Positions 7,779 to 16,210 of a DNA stretch of 64,000 nucleotides are shown here, piece after piece (positions within the stretch are counted from its first letter, which is position 1; each line of letters opens with the position of its first letter). A program made the translations under genes and the position numbers. Source of the DNA: Bordetella parapertussis (lineage in GTDB: Bacteria > Pseudomonadota > Gammaproteobacteria > Burkholderiales > Burkholderiaceae_B); the NCBI GenBank assembly GCA_945895265.1, contig CAMDEF010000001.1:127664-191663 (forward strand). Reading direction: 5' to 3'. The notes beneath the pieces were generated by a model. It did no database searches. It had not been told where the DNA came from and saw only the letters and a program-made list of their open reading frames with translations.

Positions 7779-9410
7779 ATGGCCACCCTCGTACCTGACC
7801 TGTCAAACGCGAAATATAGCCGCGGTAAAGAGCGCGAATTAGATGTTCTCTATCGCCTTGAATTGTCGTTGCCTAAAGGCTATGAAATCTTTCATAACAT
7901 TTCGTGGCATTCGCTGCATGAAGACAAAGACAAACACGGTGAGATTGACTTTGTCGTACTCTCACCCCTCGGTAATGTGTTGCTCGTTGAAGTCAAAGCG
8001 GGTGAGGTCACGATCGCCAATGGTCAAATGACCAAACTGTACGAGGACGGACCCAAGGATGTGGGCCGGCAGACATCGGTGCAGTTTGCAGCTGTGGTCG
8101 ATCGACTGAACAAAGCAGGTTTGCGAACACACGTCACAAATTGTCTGGTACTGCCCGACTACGTCATCGGCGACCAACACGTGATCAAGATACCGCCAGA
8201 GCGCATTATTGATGCAACGCGCTTTGATCAACTCGGCACACTTGTCAGAGAAATGCTAGCTGATGAGCAAGCAGTTTCTGAGGTTGAGCGCTTACGCAAA
8301 TTCTTTTGCAACGAATTTAATGTCACCCTAGACATGCGCGTACTAGGGGAACAAGTCCGCACGGCTACCGTACGTCTGGCAGATGGTCTTGCGACCTGGG
8401 TGCCACGTATTACCGCGCCCTCGGGCGTGATCAAAATTCAAGCCACTGCTGGTTCGGGTAAAACCCAGCTGGCCTTGAAATTACTAGAAGACGCGTCAGA
8501 GCAATCGCTGAAAAGTTTATACGTTTGTTTCAATCGCAGCCTAGCCGATCACATTGGGCACATTGCACCGGCCAAGACTAAGGTCGCGAATTTTCATGAA
8601 TTGTGCGTTGAGTATTATCGGCAGACGGTGGGCGAACCCAACTTCACAGAGCAGGGTATTTATGATCGTATGGCCAACCACTACTGCGCTGCGATTGAGG
8701 CCAACACTAATTTACAAAATCGCTATCAACTCATCGTGCTCGATGAGGGCCAAGACTTTGAACCCGCTTGGGTAGCTGCACTAATGCCCCAGTTGACTGG
8801 CGAAGGTAAAGTCTATTTGCTTGGCGATGACGCTCAAAGGATCTATGACCGCGGCGAGTTTGACTTACCTGAGGCTGTGACCATCACCTGCCAAGATAAC
8901 TTTCGAACCCCGGGTGAAATCTGCCAAGTCATTAACGCGCTCGGGTTGACCGAGCAAGCCGTCATCTGTCGCTCTTTCTACCGCGGCGAGTTACCTAATT
9001 TTTACACCTACGGCAATGACAAAGAGTTATTGGATAAGACCGAAATGGCGATCAAGCGCCTACTACAGCTAGGCATTGCCCTCAAGGATATTGCGATCCT
9101 TAGTTGGCGTGGCTTAGCCGGCTCGCTCTTGATTAAGACACCGCAACTGGGTGAATTCACTTTACGACGCCCGACTGGCAAGTATTCTGCCGCCGGTGAT
9201 GCGCTATGGACTGAGGGCGCGCTACTCACCGATTCTGTCTATCGCTTTAAAGGCCAAAGTGCAGCAGGTATCGTGTTGACAGAAGTTGACTTTGAAACCT
9301 TCGACGACAAAGCGCGGCGCCAACTGTTTGTGGGCCTGACGCGCGCGCAACTGGCTGTTGAAGTTGTATTGACTGAACAAGCTGCTGGCTGTTTGAACCG
9401 CGTCGTTTAA
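7779..9410 (+). CDS. NERD nuclease domain + UvrD-like SF1 helicase
   Basis: A 543-residue fusion. Residues about 12-130 form a NERD-type nuclease-related domain: GKERELDVLY, then the PD-(D/E)xK-like GEIDFVVLSPLGNVLLVEVKAG with Asp, Glu and Lys in the expected order. A superfamily 1 helicase core follows: Walker A AGSGKT near 225, Walker B LIVLDEGQDFEP near 318, GDDAQRIYD, a fingerprint FKGQSAAGIVLTE, and LFVGLTRAQ near 518. NERD-UvrD proteins are found near defence and plasmid genes. The divergent WYL regulator and two unknown membrane-linked genes fit a stress or defence module. An intrinsic terminator-like hairpin follows the gene. Confidence 0.92.
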   Translation: MATLVPDLSNAKYSRGKERELDVLYRLELSLPKGYEIFHNISWHSLHEDKDKHGEIDFVVLSPLGNVLLVEVKAGEVTIANGQMTKLYEDGPKDVGRQTSVQFAAVVDRLNKAGLRTHVTNCLVLPDYVIGDQHVIKIPPERIIDATRFDQLGTLVREMLADEQAVSEVERLRKFFCNEFNVTLDMRVLGEQVRTATVRLADGLATWVPRITAPSGVIKIQATAGSGKTQLALKLLEDASEQSLKSLYVCFNRSLADHIGHIAPAKTKVANFHELCVEYYRQTVGEPNFTEQGIYDRMANHYCAAIEANTNLQNRYQLIVLDEGQDFEPAWVAALMPQLTGEGKVYLLGDDAQRIYDRGEFDLPEAVTITCQDNFRTPGEICQVINALGLTEQAVICRSFYRGELPNFYTYGNDKELLDKTEMAIKRLLQLGIALKDIAILSWRGLAGSLLIKTPQLGEFTLRRPTGKYSAAGDALWTEGALLTDSVYRFKGQSAAGIVLTEVDFETFDDKARRQLFVGLTRAQLAVEVVLTEQAAGCLNRVV

Positions 9411-9465
9411 TCCTCATCCTGTGTGCCAAGACTTTGACATCAGAAGCATATTTGGATTGTTATTT

Positions 9466-9492
9466 CGCCTAAAGATCTTTTTTTGGCGTTTT
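9466..9492 (+). terminator. Probable terminator after the NERD helicase
   Basis: CGCC (9466-9469) and GGCG (9485-9488) flank an AAAGATCTTT-containing loop and are followed by TTTT. The stem is short, so strength is uncertain. Confidence 0.4.
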
Positions 9493-9545
9493 AAAGCAAG
9501 ACCACTCGTGCGGACCTCCCACTTTTAAACGAAAAACCCTTCACC

Positions 9546-9564
9546 TGCCTCACGCCTTGAGGCA
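9546..9564. other. 7-bp perfect hairpin in the intergenic region
   Basis: TGCCTCA and TGAGGCA are separated by five bases. There is no T-run on either side. The same TGCCTCA core occurs in the dyad at 7673-7695, so it may be another regulator site rather than a terminator. Confidence 0.35.
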
Positions 9565-9612
9565 CACACCCTTCTATTGTCGAGCTGAATCAGCTTATTT
9601 TTATTAATACAG

Positions 9613-9640
9613 TTGATTTGTACAGTAATAGTGTTATTAT
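9613..9640 (+). promoter_or_regulatory. Promoter of the MerR-vWA pair, apparently giving a leaderless mRNA
   Basis: TTGATT (9613-9618) and TATTAT (9635-9640) are spaced 16 bases. A dyad TAATA-GTGT-TATTA (9626-9639) overlaps the -10 box. Transcription would begin at or within a base or two of the ATG at 9647, and no Shine-Dalgarno sequence is present. Confidence 0.5.
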
Positions 9641-9646
9641 TAACGC

Positions 9647-10081
9647 ATGAACACTGTCAATCACATCCAAACGTTCTCGCTTGACGAGCTCTGTGCCCTT
9701 ACCGACCTCACCAAACGCACGGTTCGCTACTACGTCCAAATTGGGCTAGTGAATCGGCCTGAAGGTGAAACGCGGGCGGCAAAGTACTCGCCACAGCATC
9801 TTGAACAACTGTTGCTTGTCAAAAAATGGACAGCAGCCGGGGTGTCGCTTGACCGTATTCGTGAACTGCTTCAAGGCGGCTCAGCGCCAGTCCCTGAGCG
9901 AGGGCGCGTGCCCGGGTCAATCGAAGTCTGCAGCCATTTGCATGTGGCCGACGGCGTTGAGCTTGTGATTGAACCTACCCGCGCAGGGCTTACCCCCGAG
10001 CAGTTGCGTCACTTTGTTCGAGCCGTGATGAGCGCCTACGAACAAATCAACCAAGACAGCACAACAAAGGCAAACCAATGA
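9647..10081 (+). CDS. MerR family transcriptional regulator
   Basis: A 144-residue protein with a MerR winged-helix domain: FSLDELCALTDLTKRTVRYYVQIGLVNRP, then KYSPQHLEQLLLVKKWTAAGVSLDRIRELL. No metal-binding cysteines typical of CueR/MerR are seen, and the C-terminal part is short. The stop codon overlaps the start of the VIT-vWA gene (ATGA), so the two are translationally coupled. The dyad over its own -10 box suggests autoregulation. A second MerR-like gene sits upstream of another vWA gene at 50.9-51.8 kb. Confidence 0.9.
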   Translation: MNTVNHIQTFSLDELCALTDLTKRTVRYYVQIGLVNRPEGETRAAKYSPQHLEQLLLVKKWTAAGVSLDRIRELLQGGSAPVPERGRVPGSIEVCSHLHVADGVELVIEPTRAGLTPEQLRHFVRAVMSAYEQINQDSTTKANQ

Positions 10082-12369
10082 GCGAAATTCTCGAACTCTT
10101 CGAATCCAATGGCCCACAGGCTACCTTGCGTAACAGCCAGGGCGCACCACTGATCCTAAAAGACGTTGCCATCACAGGCGAGCTGCGTGGCGCCATGTTT
10201 GAAGCGCATGTGCGCCAAACCTTTAGCAACCCCACTGACACGCACGCCGAAGTCGTGTACAGCTTTCCGCTGCCCTGGGGGGCAACATTGTTAGGTGTTG
10301 AAGTACAGCTTGGCCAAGTCAAACTCAACGGCACAGTCGTTGCTAAAGCTCAGGCTGCTGAACAATACGAAGAGACCCTGTCAAAGGGCGACGCCGCCAT
10401 CATGCTCGAGCGTGGAAACGATGGTAATTATGTTTTGCATTTGGGTAACTTAGCACCTGGTGAGCAATGCGTGATCGATATGCACTATGGCCAGTTATTG
10501 CAATTTGAACAAGGCGGCTTGCGCTTAGCCATCCCAACCGTCATTGCACCCCGTTTTGGCGATGCGGTTCGTGAGGGTGGCCTTGCGCCCTATCAAGTCC
10601 CAGAAACAGACCTCTTGGCCGAATACGGCTTTAACTTGACGCTCAAGCTGCACGGCGATTTGGTCAATGCACGTATTGCCTCGCCGAGTCATCCGATTAG
10701 TGTCGCTCGAAACAGCGCCGCTGAAGTCGTGACCATAGCGTTAACTCAACAAAGTTATTTAGATCGCGACTTCATCCTTGTGCTTGATCAATTAGCACAG
10801 TGCTCAGTGGCTACCGTGGCTCCCGACTACGTCGACGAAAAAACTTTTGTGGCTACCGCCAGCTTTAGCCCAAGCATCCCCAACGCCAAAGCACAAAACA
10901 CAGCGGTCAAGATTTTAGTTGACTGTTCAGGCTCGATGTCGGGCGGCAGCATCCAAGCTGCGCGACGTGCCTTAATGGCTGTTGTTAAAAAATTCAACAC
11001 GGGCGACAAGTTCTCGCTCTCTAAGTTTGGCTCCTCGGTTGAGCATCGTTCAAAGTCGCTTTGGACAACCTCCGAGCAATCACGCTTAGGTGCAGAAAAA
11101 TGGATCGGCGCGCTCGAGGCCGACATGGGTGGTACTGACATGCTAGACGCCATCGCAAGCACCTTTGCGCTGGCACACGGTAGCCCGTGCGACGTCTTGC
11201 TGATTACCGACGGGCAGATCCACGGCATTGACGCCATGATCAAAAAAGCCAAAGATTCAAAACACCGAGTCTTTTCAGTCGGGATTGGCAGCAGCCCAAG
11301 CGAAAACCTTTTGCGCCGCCTTGCCGTTGAAACCAACGGGGCCTGCGATTTTGTTGCCGCGGGCGAGGCCGTTGAACCGGCAATCGTACGTATGTTTAAT
11401 CGCTTGCGTTCACCTGCAGTCACCAAGGTATCGGTTCAGTGGCCCGAAGGCTTTACGCCTAAGCTTTTGACCAAAGTCGATAGCACTGCCTTTGAGGGTG
11501 ACACACTGCACGCGTCGGCTTGGTTTAGTACAAAGCCAACTGGTCGGATCACGCTATTGGGTCAATTAGTCGGTCAAAGTACAGTGCAAGAACTTGGCAG
11601 TGTCGAAATCAACGAAACAATGGCAACGTCGACGGCCTTGTCGCGCCTAGCAGCCGCTGGGCACATGCAACAGTTTGCGGATACAACGCAGGCGACTAAG
11701 CTTGCGCTTGATTACCAACTCGTCACCGAGCACACCAACTTTTTAATGCTGCATGAGCGTAGCGCCGAAGACAAAGCACCTAACATGCCTGAGCTGCATA
11801 AGGTCAAGCAGATGCTGCCTGCGGGCTGGGGCGGTGCTGGTATGGATCACCAAATTCAATACTCAATACCCATGGTCGTGAGCAAATGCGTAAAGTCTGT
11901 ATCGTATGAAATCTCATCGCCCACCGTCATGCGCAGTAGAGGTGCCAACTCACCACAATCTCGACTGCTTGAAATATCCGGGATGGATCATTACGATATC
12001 CCAGCTTTCTTAAGACGACAGATTGACCCGGTGCCCAAAATCGGTGCGGTCGGCGACCGGATCACCATCAAAGCAGATCGCATCTGGTTGAAGTTGAATG
12101 ACGCCCAAGAAACAATCTTTGCGCTACTCACGCCTAACCCTAAGGCCATTGGCGCACGGATCTGGTTTGTCAATCAAAAGCACGAGGTGTTTGACTATAT
12201 GGACTTCGCCAGCTTAGAAGACGCCGTCAACGCCTTGCAGGTTAACGGCTTCAGCGATTACGTGAAAAAGAAATTTTCGCTGTTAAATCGCGTTCGAACC
12301 CGCTACACCTGGAAGTGTGAAGACCACACACGGATTTTTACAAACTCACCTGCGTGGGTAAAACCATAG
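10078..12369 (+). CDS. VIT domain + von Willebrand factor A protein
   Basis: A 763-residue protein. Residues about 15-145 are a VIT domain (VAITGELRGAMFEAHVRQTFSN, EVVYSFPLPWGATLLGVEV, KLNGTVVAKAQA). A vWA domain follows from about 277, with the metal-ion adhesion motif DCSGS at 282-286 and the Thr of GGTDMLDA. The C-terminal 300 residues have no recognised domain. No signal peptide is seen, so a cytosolic location is likely. The human relatives are inter-alpha-trypsin inhibitor heavy chains and PARP4; bacterial functions are poorly defined. It is translationally coupled to the MerR gene. Confidence 0.92.
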   Translation: MSEILELFESNGPQATLRNSQGAPLILKDVAITGELRGAMFEAHVRQTFSNPTDTHAEVVYSFPLPWGATLLGVEVQLGQVKLNGTVVAKAQAAEQYEETLSKGDAAIMLERGNDGNYVLHLGNLAPGEQCVIDMHYGQLLQFEQGGLRLAIPTVIAPRFGDAVREGGLAPYQVPETDLLAEYGFNLTLKLHGDLVNARIASPSHPISVARNSAAEVVTIALTQQSYLDRDFILVLDQLAQCSVATVAPDYVDEKTFVATASFSPSIPNAKAQNTAVKILVDCSGSMSGGSIQAARRALMAVVKKFNTGDKFSLSKFGSSVEHRSKSLWTTSEQSRLGAEKWIGALEADMGGTDMLDAIASTFALAHGSPCDVLLITDGQIHGIDAMIKKAKDSKHRVFSVGIGSSPSENLLRRLAVETNGACDFVAAGEAVEPAIVRMFNRLRSPAVTKVSVQWPEGFTPKLLTKVDSTAFEGDTLHASAWFSTKPTGRITLLGQLVGQSTVQELGSVEINETMATSTALSRLAAAGHMQQFADTTQATKLALDYQLVTEHTNFLMLHERSAEDKAPNMPELHKVKQMLPAGWGGAGMDHQIQYSIPMVVSKCVKSVSYEISSPTVMRSRGANSPQSRLLEISGMDHYDIPAFLRRQIDPVPKIGAVGDRITIKADRIWLKLNDAQETIFALLTPNPKAIGARIWFVNQKHEVFDYMDFASLEDAVNALQVNGFSDYVKKKFSLLNRVRTRYTWKCEDHTRIFTNSPAWVKP

Positions 12370-12485
12370 CTATAAAAATTTAGCCTTTATTGACGAAATT
12401 CAGTTGTAATATCTTCAGGCTACCCTTGGGTCAAATCTGGCCCTAGGCCTAGTTAAAAGGTAAGACAACTGAACGCAGGTACACG

Positions 12486-13856
12486 ATGGGCTATAAAGTT
12501 TCACTCGGTCTGCACACATATCAATTCTCAGACCTCAAAACGGTGATGGCCAAGGCGAGCCCGCTGCGCTCAGGCGATTGTCTGTCTGGCGTGGCGGCCC
12601 TGTCTAATGAAGAACGGGTCGCTGCTGCCCTCGTGCTGGCTGATCTACCGTTAAAACGGTTTCTTGAAGAACAACTCATTGCCTACGAAGACGACGAAGT
12701 CACGCGGGTGATTCTGGATGACCATCAAGCCGAAGCGTTTGCACCACTCTCAAGCTTCACCGTGGGTGATTTTCGTAACTGGCTGTTGTCTGATGCCGTC
12801 GGTGCCAATGAGCTCACCGCGGTCGCACCAGGGTTAACGCCCGAGATGGTTGCCGCCGTTTCAAAAATCATGCGCAATCAAGATCTGATTTTGGTTGCTG
12901 CGAAGTGCCAGGTTGTCACGCGCTTTAGAAACACACTGGGCCTCGCCGGTAGACTATCCGTTAGGCTTCAGCCTAACCACCCTACCGACGACGCACGTGG
13001 CGTTGGTGCTGCCATCATTGATGGCTTGCTTTATGGCGCGGGTGATGCGGTTATTGGCGTGAACCCGGCCTCAGATAACTTTCGTGAAATTGGCCAGATT
13101 TTGTCGTTGTTAGACAAGGTGCGTGAAAAGTTTGATATTCCAACTCAGACTTGTGTGCTCACGCACGTCACAACGACCTTGCGAGCAATCGAAGCTGGAT
13201 TACCGGTTGATCTGGTATTTCAATCCATCGGTGGCACCGAGGGTGTTAATCGCAGTTTTGGCGTGACGGCTACATTATTACAAGAAGCGCATGAAGCCGC
13301 GCTCTCGTTGCAACGTGGCACCGTCGGCAACAATGTGATGTATTTCGAAACAGGCCAAGGTAGCGCACTTTCGGCCAACGCCTCGCATGGTGTCGATCAA
13401 CAAACGATCGAAGCCAGGGCTTATGGCTTGGCACGTCGCTTTAAACCACTTCTGTTAAACAGCGTTGTCGGCTTTATTGGCCCCGAATATCTGTTTGATG
13501 GTAAACAAATCATTCGGGCTGGGCTTGAAGATCACTTTTGCGGCAAGCTACTCGGCTTACCAATGGGTTGTGATATTTGCTACACCAACCACGCCGAGGC
13601 CGATCAAGATGATATGGATACCCTGTTGACCCTACTGGGCGTGGCTGGCATCAACTACATCATGGGTGTACCCGGCTCAGACGACATCATGTTGGGCTAT
13701 CAAAGCACTTCATTTCACGATGCTTTGTATATCCGACGCGTACTCGGCAAAAAACCAGCACCAGAATTTGAAGCTTGGCTTGAAAAAATGCAGTTGGTCG
13801 ATGACAAGGGGCGGATCATCAGCCCCGTTGCTTCGCAAGCTTTACTCACCTTCTAA
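12486..13856 (+). CDS. eutB: Ethanolamine ammonia-lyase heavy chain
   Basis: A 456-residue protein, close to the usual 453. It starts MGYKVSLGLHTYQFSDLKTVMAKASP. It is the catalytic alpha subunit of adenosylcobalamin-dependent ethanolamine ammonia-lyase, which converts ethanolamine to acetaldehyde and ammonia. Conserved segments include YGAGDAVIGVNPASDN, HVTTTLRAIEAGLPVDLVFQSIGGTEG, FETGQGSALSA and CDICYTNHAEADQDDMD. No microcompartment shell genes, eutA reactivase or regulator lie nearby. The eutC gene follows after 10 bases. In many proteobacteria this two-gene arrangement uses ethanolamine as a nitrogen source. Confidence 0.97.
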   Translation: MGYKVSLGLHTYQFSDLKTVMAKASPLRSGDCLSGVAALSNEERVAAALVLADLPLKRFLEEQLIAYEDDEVTRVILDDHQAEAFAPLSSFTVGDFRNWLLSDAVGANELTAVAPGLTPEMVAAVSKIMRNQDLILVAAKCQVVTRFRNTLGLAGRLSVRLQPNHPTDDARGVGAAIIDGLLYGAGDAVIGVNPASDNFREIGQILSLLDKVREKFDIPTQTCVLTHVTTTLRAIEAGLPVDLVFQSIGGTEGVNRSFGVTATLLQEAHEAALSLQRGTVGNNVMYFETGQGSALSANASHGVDQQTIEARAYGLARRFKPLLLNSVVGFIGPEYLFDGKQIIRAGLEDHFCGKLLGLPMGCDICYTNHAEADQDDMDTLLTLLGVAGINYIMGVPGSDDIMLGYQSTSFHDALYIRRVLGKKPAPEFEAWLEKMQLVDDKGRIISPVASQALLTF

Positions 13857-13866
13857 GGGGAAGGCC

Positions 13867-14769
13867 TTGGCTAAACCTCCGGTAGCGTCGCTCGAGAAAG
13901 CCTCAGTCGTATCCTCAAATACAGCCTCTGTGGTCACGCCCGACGAGGCCTCAGTGGTATCCCCTAACAAAGCCTCTGTGGTCACGCCCGACAAATCCTC
14001 AATGCGATCGCCCAACAACGCGTTGGTTTCTGAAGCTACGCCTGCTTGGTTAAAGTTAAAAGAGCTGACCGGTGCGCGAATCGCACTGGGTCGCACGGGC
14101 GTGAGTTTGCCCACCAAAGATATCCTCGAGTTTCGTATGGCACATGCGCGTGCCCGAGATGCGGTTCACACCGCGCTTGAGGTCGAGCCTTTGTGCAAGG
14201 CGCTCATCAATCAGGGATTCAAGCCCATCGCGGTTGCAAGTCAAGCTGTCGACAGGCACACGTTTTTGCTGCGCCCTGACCTAGGGCGTAGGCTCTCAAT
14301 TGCCAGCGCACAAACCTTAACGCGCCTCAGTCACGATTCAGCGCAACCATTACCCAGCCTTGCCTTTGTGATCGCCGATGGTCTTTCAGCGCAAGCGATT
14401 CAAAGCCATGCTTTGGCATTTCTTGAGGCCTTGCGCTTAGAACTGCCACAGGTGCAAGTTGCGGCAGTTGTACTTGCGACCCAAGCTCGCGTAGCACTTG
14501 GGGATGAAATTGGTGAAATCCTAGGTGCCGAGATAGTGGTTGTGTTAATCGGCGAACGCCCTGGCCTTTCAGCCCCTGACAGCATGAGCGCGTACCTCAC
14601 GTGGCATCCAAAAGTTGGCCGAACCGATGTTGAACGCAATTGCATCTCAAACATACGGCTTGAAGGTTTGAGTTATGCCGAGGCCGCGCAAAAGCTCGCT
14701 TGGCTGATTAGGCAAGCAAAGGCGTTAGGTAAAAGCGGAGTTGAGTTGAAAGAGGAATCTGACTCGTAA
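13867..14769 (+). CDS. eutC: Ethanolamine ammonia-lyase light chain
   Basis: A 300-residue small subunit. The conserved body starts around residue 60 (WLKLKELTGARIALGRTGVSLPTKDILEFRMAHARARDAVH) and continues through VVLIGERPGLSAPDSMSAYLTW. No ATG is available in the right place; a TTG at 13867 preceded by AAGGGGAAGG is the best start, 10 bases after eutB stops. Residues about 12-51 are an unusual spacer of 8-residue repeats (ASVVTPDE type), which is not part of the EutC fold. In other bacteria this N-terminal region is also variable and solubility-related. Confidence 0.93.
   Translation: MAKPPVASLEKASVVSSNTASVVTPDEASVVSPNKASVVTPDKSSMRSPNNALVSEATPAWLKLKELTGARIALGRTGVSLPTKDILEFRMAHARARDAVHTALEVEPLCKALINQGFKPIAVASQAVDRHTFLLRPDLGRRLSIASAQTLTRLSHDSAQPLPSLAFVIADGLSAQAIQSHALAFLEALRLELPQVQVAAVVLATQARVALGDEIGEILGAEIVVVLIGERPGLSAPDSMSAYLTWHPKVGRTDVERNCISNIRLEGLSYAEAAQKLAWLIRQAKALGKSGVELKEESDS
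13900..14019 (+). repeat. 24-bp in-frame minisatellite in eutC
   Basis: Five 24-bp units at 13900, 13924, 13948, 13972 and 13996 encode ASVVSSNT, ASVVTPDE, ASVVSPNK, ASVVTPDK and SSMRSPNN. Units 2 and 4 are nearly identical in DNA, which indicates recent slippage or unequal exchange. Confidence 0.9.
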
Positions 14770-14883
14770 AGGCATATTTTCAAAAGGATACAATTGGTGA
14801 CAAATGTGTCTATGCCTGCAGCACTTTTTGAAACATAAATGTGTAGACTGCGAGGTCTCGTATCATTTTTCAAAGAGTCAACC

Positions 14884-15309
14884 ATGGAAGCACGCGTCGC
14901 AAGACTTGAAGCCATCATTCCCACACTCGCTACCAAAGAAGATTTGGTTAAGTTAGAACTAAAACTTGAAAAAACAATTCGCGCTGAAATCACAACAGTG
15001 CAAAAAGAGATTGGTGGCGTTTATCGAGAAATCGGAAATCTTCACAAAGATATGGCAAACGTCCACAAAGATATGGGAAACCTTCGTGGCGATATGGGAA
15101 ATCTTCGGGGCGAGATGGGCAACCTGCGAGGCGAGATGGGTGACCTGCGCGGCGAGATGGGTGACCTGCGCGGAGAAATGGGCAACCTGCGGGGCGAGAT
15201 GGGAAAAATCGAAAAAACCGTCGCAACCTTAGTCATGAAAGCGATGATTGCAATGGTGACGATCTCAACCGCTCTGTCGACTTTTGCTTTCATGTTTGCG
15301 GGAAAATGA
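14884..15309 (+). CDS. Tail-anchored coiled-coil protein with heptad minisatellite
   Basis: A 141-residue protein. An N-terminal amphipathic part (MEARVARLEAIIPTLATKEDLVKLELKLEK) leads into a long coiled coil made of perfect seven-residue repeats (MGNLRGE/MGDLRGE, residues 64-105). A C-terminal membrane helix follows at about 113-138. The ATG at 14884 is preferred to an earlier one at 14839, because family members begin MEARVARLE. It resembles the small coiled-coil membrane proteins at 41.4-42.3 kb in this window (LATREDL segment plus tail anchor). Function is unknown. Confidence 0.8.
   Translation: MEARVARLEAIIPTLATKEDLVKLELKLEKTIRAEITTVQKEIGGVYREIGNLHKDMANVHKDMGNLRGDMGNLRGEMGNLRGEMGDLRGEMGDLRGEMGNLRGEMGKIEKTVATLVMKAMIAMVTISTALSTFAFMFAGK
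15073..15198 (+). repeat. 21-bp heptad-encoding minisatellite
   Basis: Six tandem 21-bp units, each encoding MG(N/D)LRG(E/D). The unit length equals one coiled-coil heptad, so copy number changes lengthen the coil without breaking its register. Confidence 0.92.
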
Positions 15310-15349
15310 CTTAGGTACTGAGTCCGTCAGTCTGAGTCATTTTCTCGTC

Positions 15350-16210
15350 TTAACTCGCGTATCGAGCCCGATCCACCAACAGCATATGTGGCACTGTTAA
15401 CGCCGCAAGCGTCACAAAAACAAATTGCAACAGTCTTGAGTCATACGATGACGTTGGTAGATACAGCCAAGCAAGCGCGACCAAGGCGCTGACGCCTAAC
15501 ATCGGTAAGAGACATATCCATAACAGACGAGCGACCGACAAATTGACATACTGCTGCGTTCGCAGCAGGTGTCTCAAACTATGCATTCCGCAGAAGTAGA
15601 CCGTGAAGGCGATTAAAGGTTGAGCCACCACTGCCAGCAAACTCACTGACAAAATCTCGAAGCTAACCCGCCAATTTTTGATCACTTCAAAACATATCAA
15701 GATCGCCAAGGTCACAACCCAAGGCCAAGCCAACGCGCGCAATGCTACGACAATCGTCTGAGCACTTCCAGCGCCAACAATTAAGGTGAATAATTCAAGC
15801 ATTTCAGAAAAATGAAGTAGTGTGGGCAACACAATGACCGCACCGCCGTACAACAGTGTGGTGATTTTTGCAGTGGTTGGTGCTAAGTCTCTTGAGAAAT
15901 GCAAAATCGAAATGATTAAAAAGCCGCTCATAAAGACGAGCGGTGCCTGCCACCAAAGCAAAACGACACAACCAGCCAGGCCCAAATAGATCACCACAAA
16001 CTGTAACCACGCTCGCCAGCCTTTGACCGCTAGCAGCTTTTGAGCAAAGCATGGGTCAAGAGCACCATGGGGTACACCGAGAAAAAAGATTAAGGTCGCA
16101 ACCACCAGTAAAGAGGCCAGCGGGTCGACCGTTGGTGCAAGCGCAGAGCCAAGCGCGATGAGTGTTGCCACAACGCCAAAAATAAAACCTTGTTGTTGAA
16201 TACGATTCAT
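15350..16210 (-). CDS. blh: Beta-carotene 15,15'-dioxygenase (Brp/Blh family)
   Basis: A 286-residue integral membrane protein with several hydrophobic helices. Family motifs are GVPHGALDP, ILHFSRD, FCGMHSLRH and TVPHMLLVD; the histidines are the presumed iron ligands. Blh cleaves beta-carotene into two retinal molecules, the chromophore for the rhodopsin at the other end of this block. The ATG at 16210 is chosen because it overlaps the crtY stop codon as ATGA, showing translational coupling; a start at 16252 would lie inside crtY. It is the last gene of the crtE-I-B-Y-blh run. Confidence 0.93.
   Translation of the reverse strand: MNRIQQQGFIFGVVATLIALGSALAPTVDPLASLLVVATLIFFLGVPHGALDPCFAQKLLAVKGWRAWLQFVVIYLGLAGCVVLLWWQAPLVFMSGFLIISILHFSRDLAPTTAKITTLLYGGAVIVLPTLLHFSEMLELFTLIVGAGSAQTIVVALRALAWPWVVTLAILICFEVIKNWRVSFEILSVSLLAVVAQPLIAFTVYFCGMHSLRHLLRTQQYVNLSVARLLWICLLPMLGVSALVALAWLYLPTSSYDSRLLQFVFVTLAALTVPHMLLVDRARYAS

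Noticed and set aside
15001..15293. Antisense frames over the heptad repeat gene
   Set aside because: They mirror the 21-bp repeat on the other strand (PISPRR-type periodicity) and have no start signal or family.
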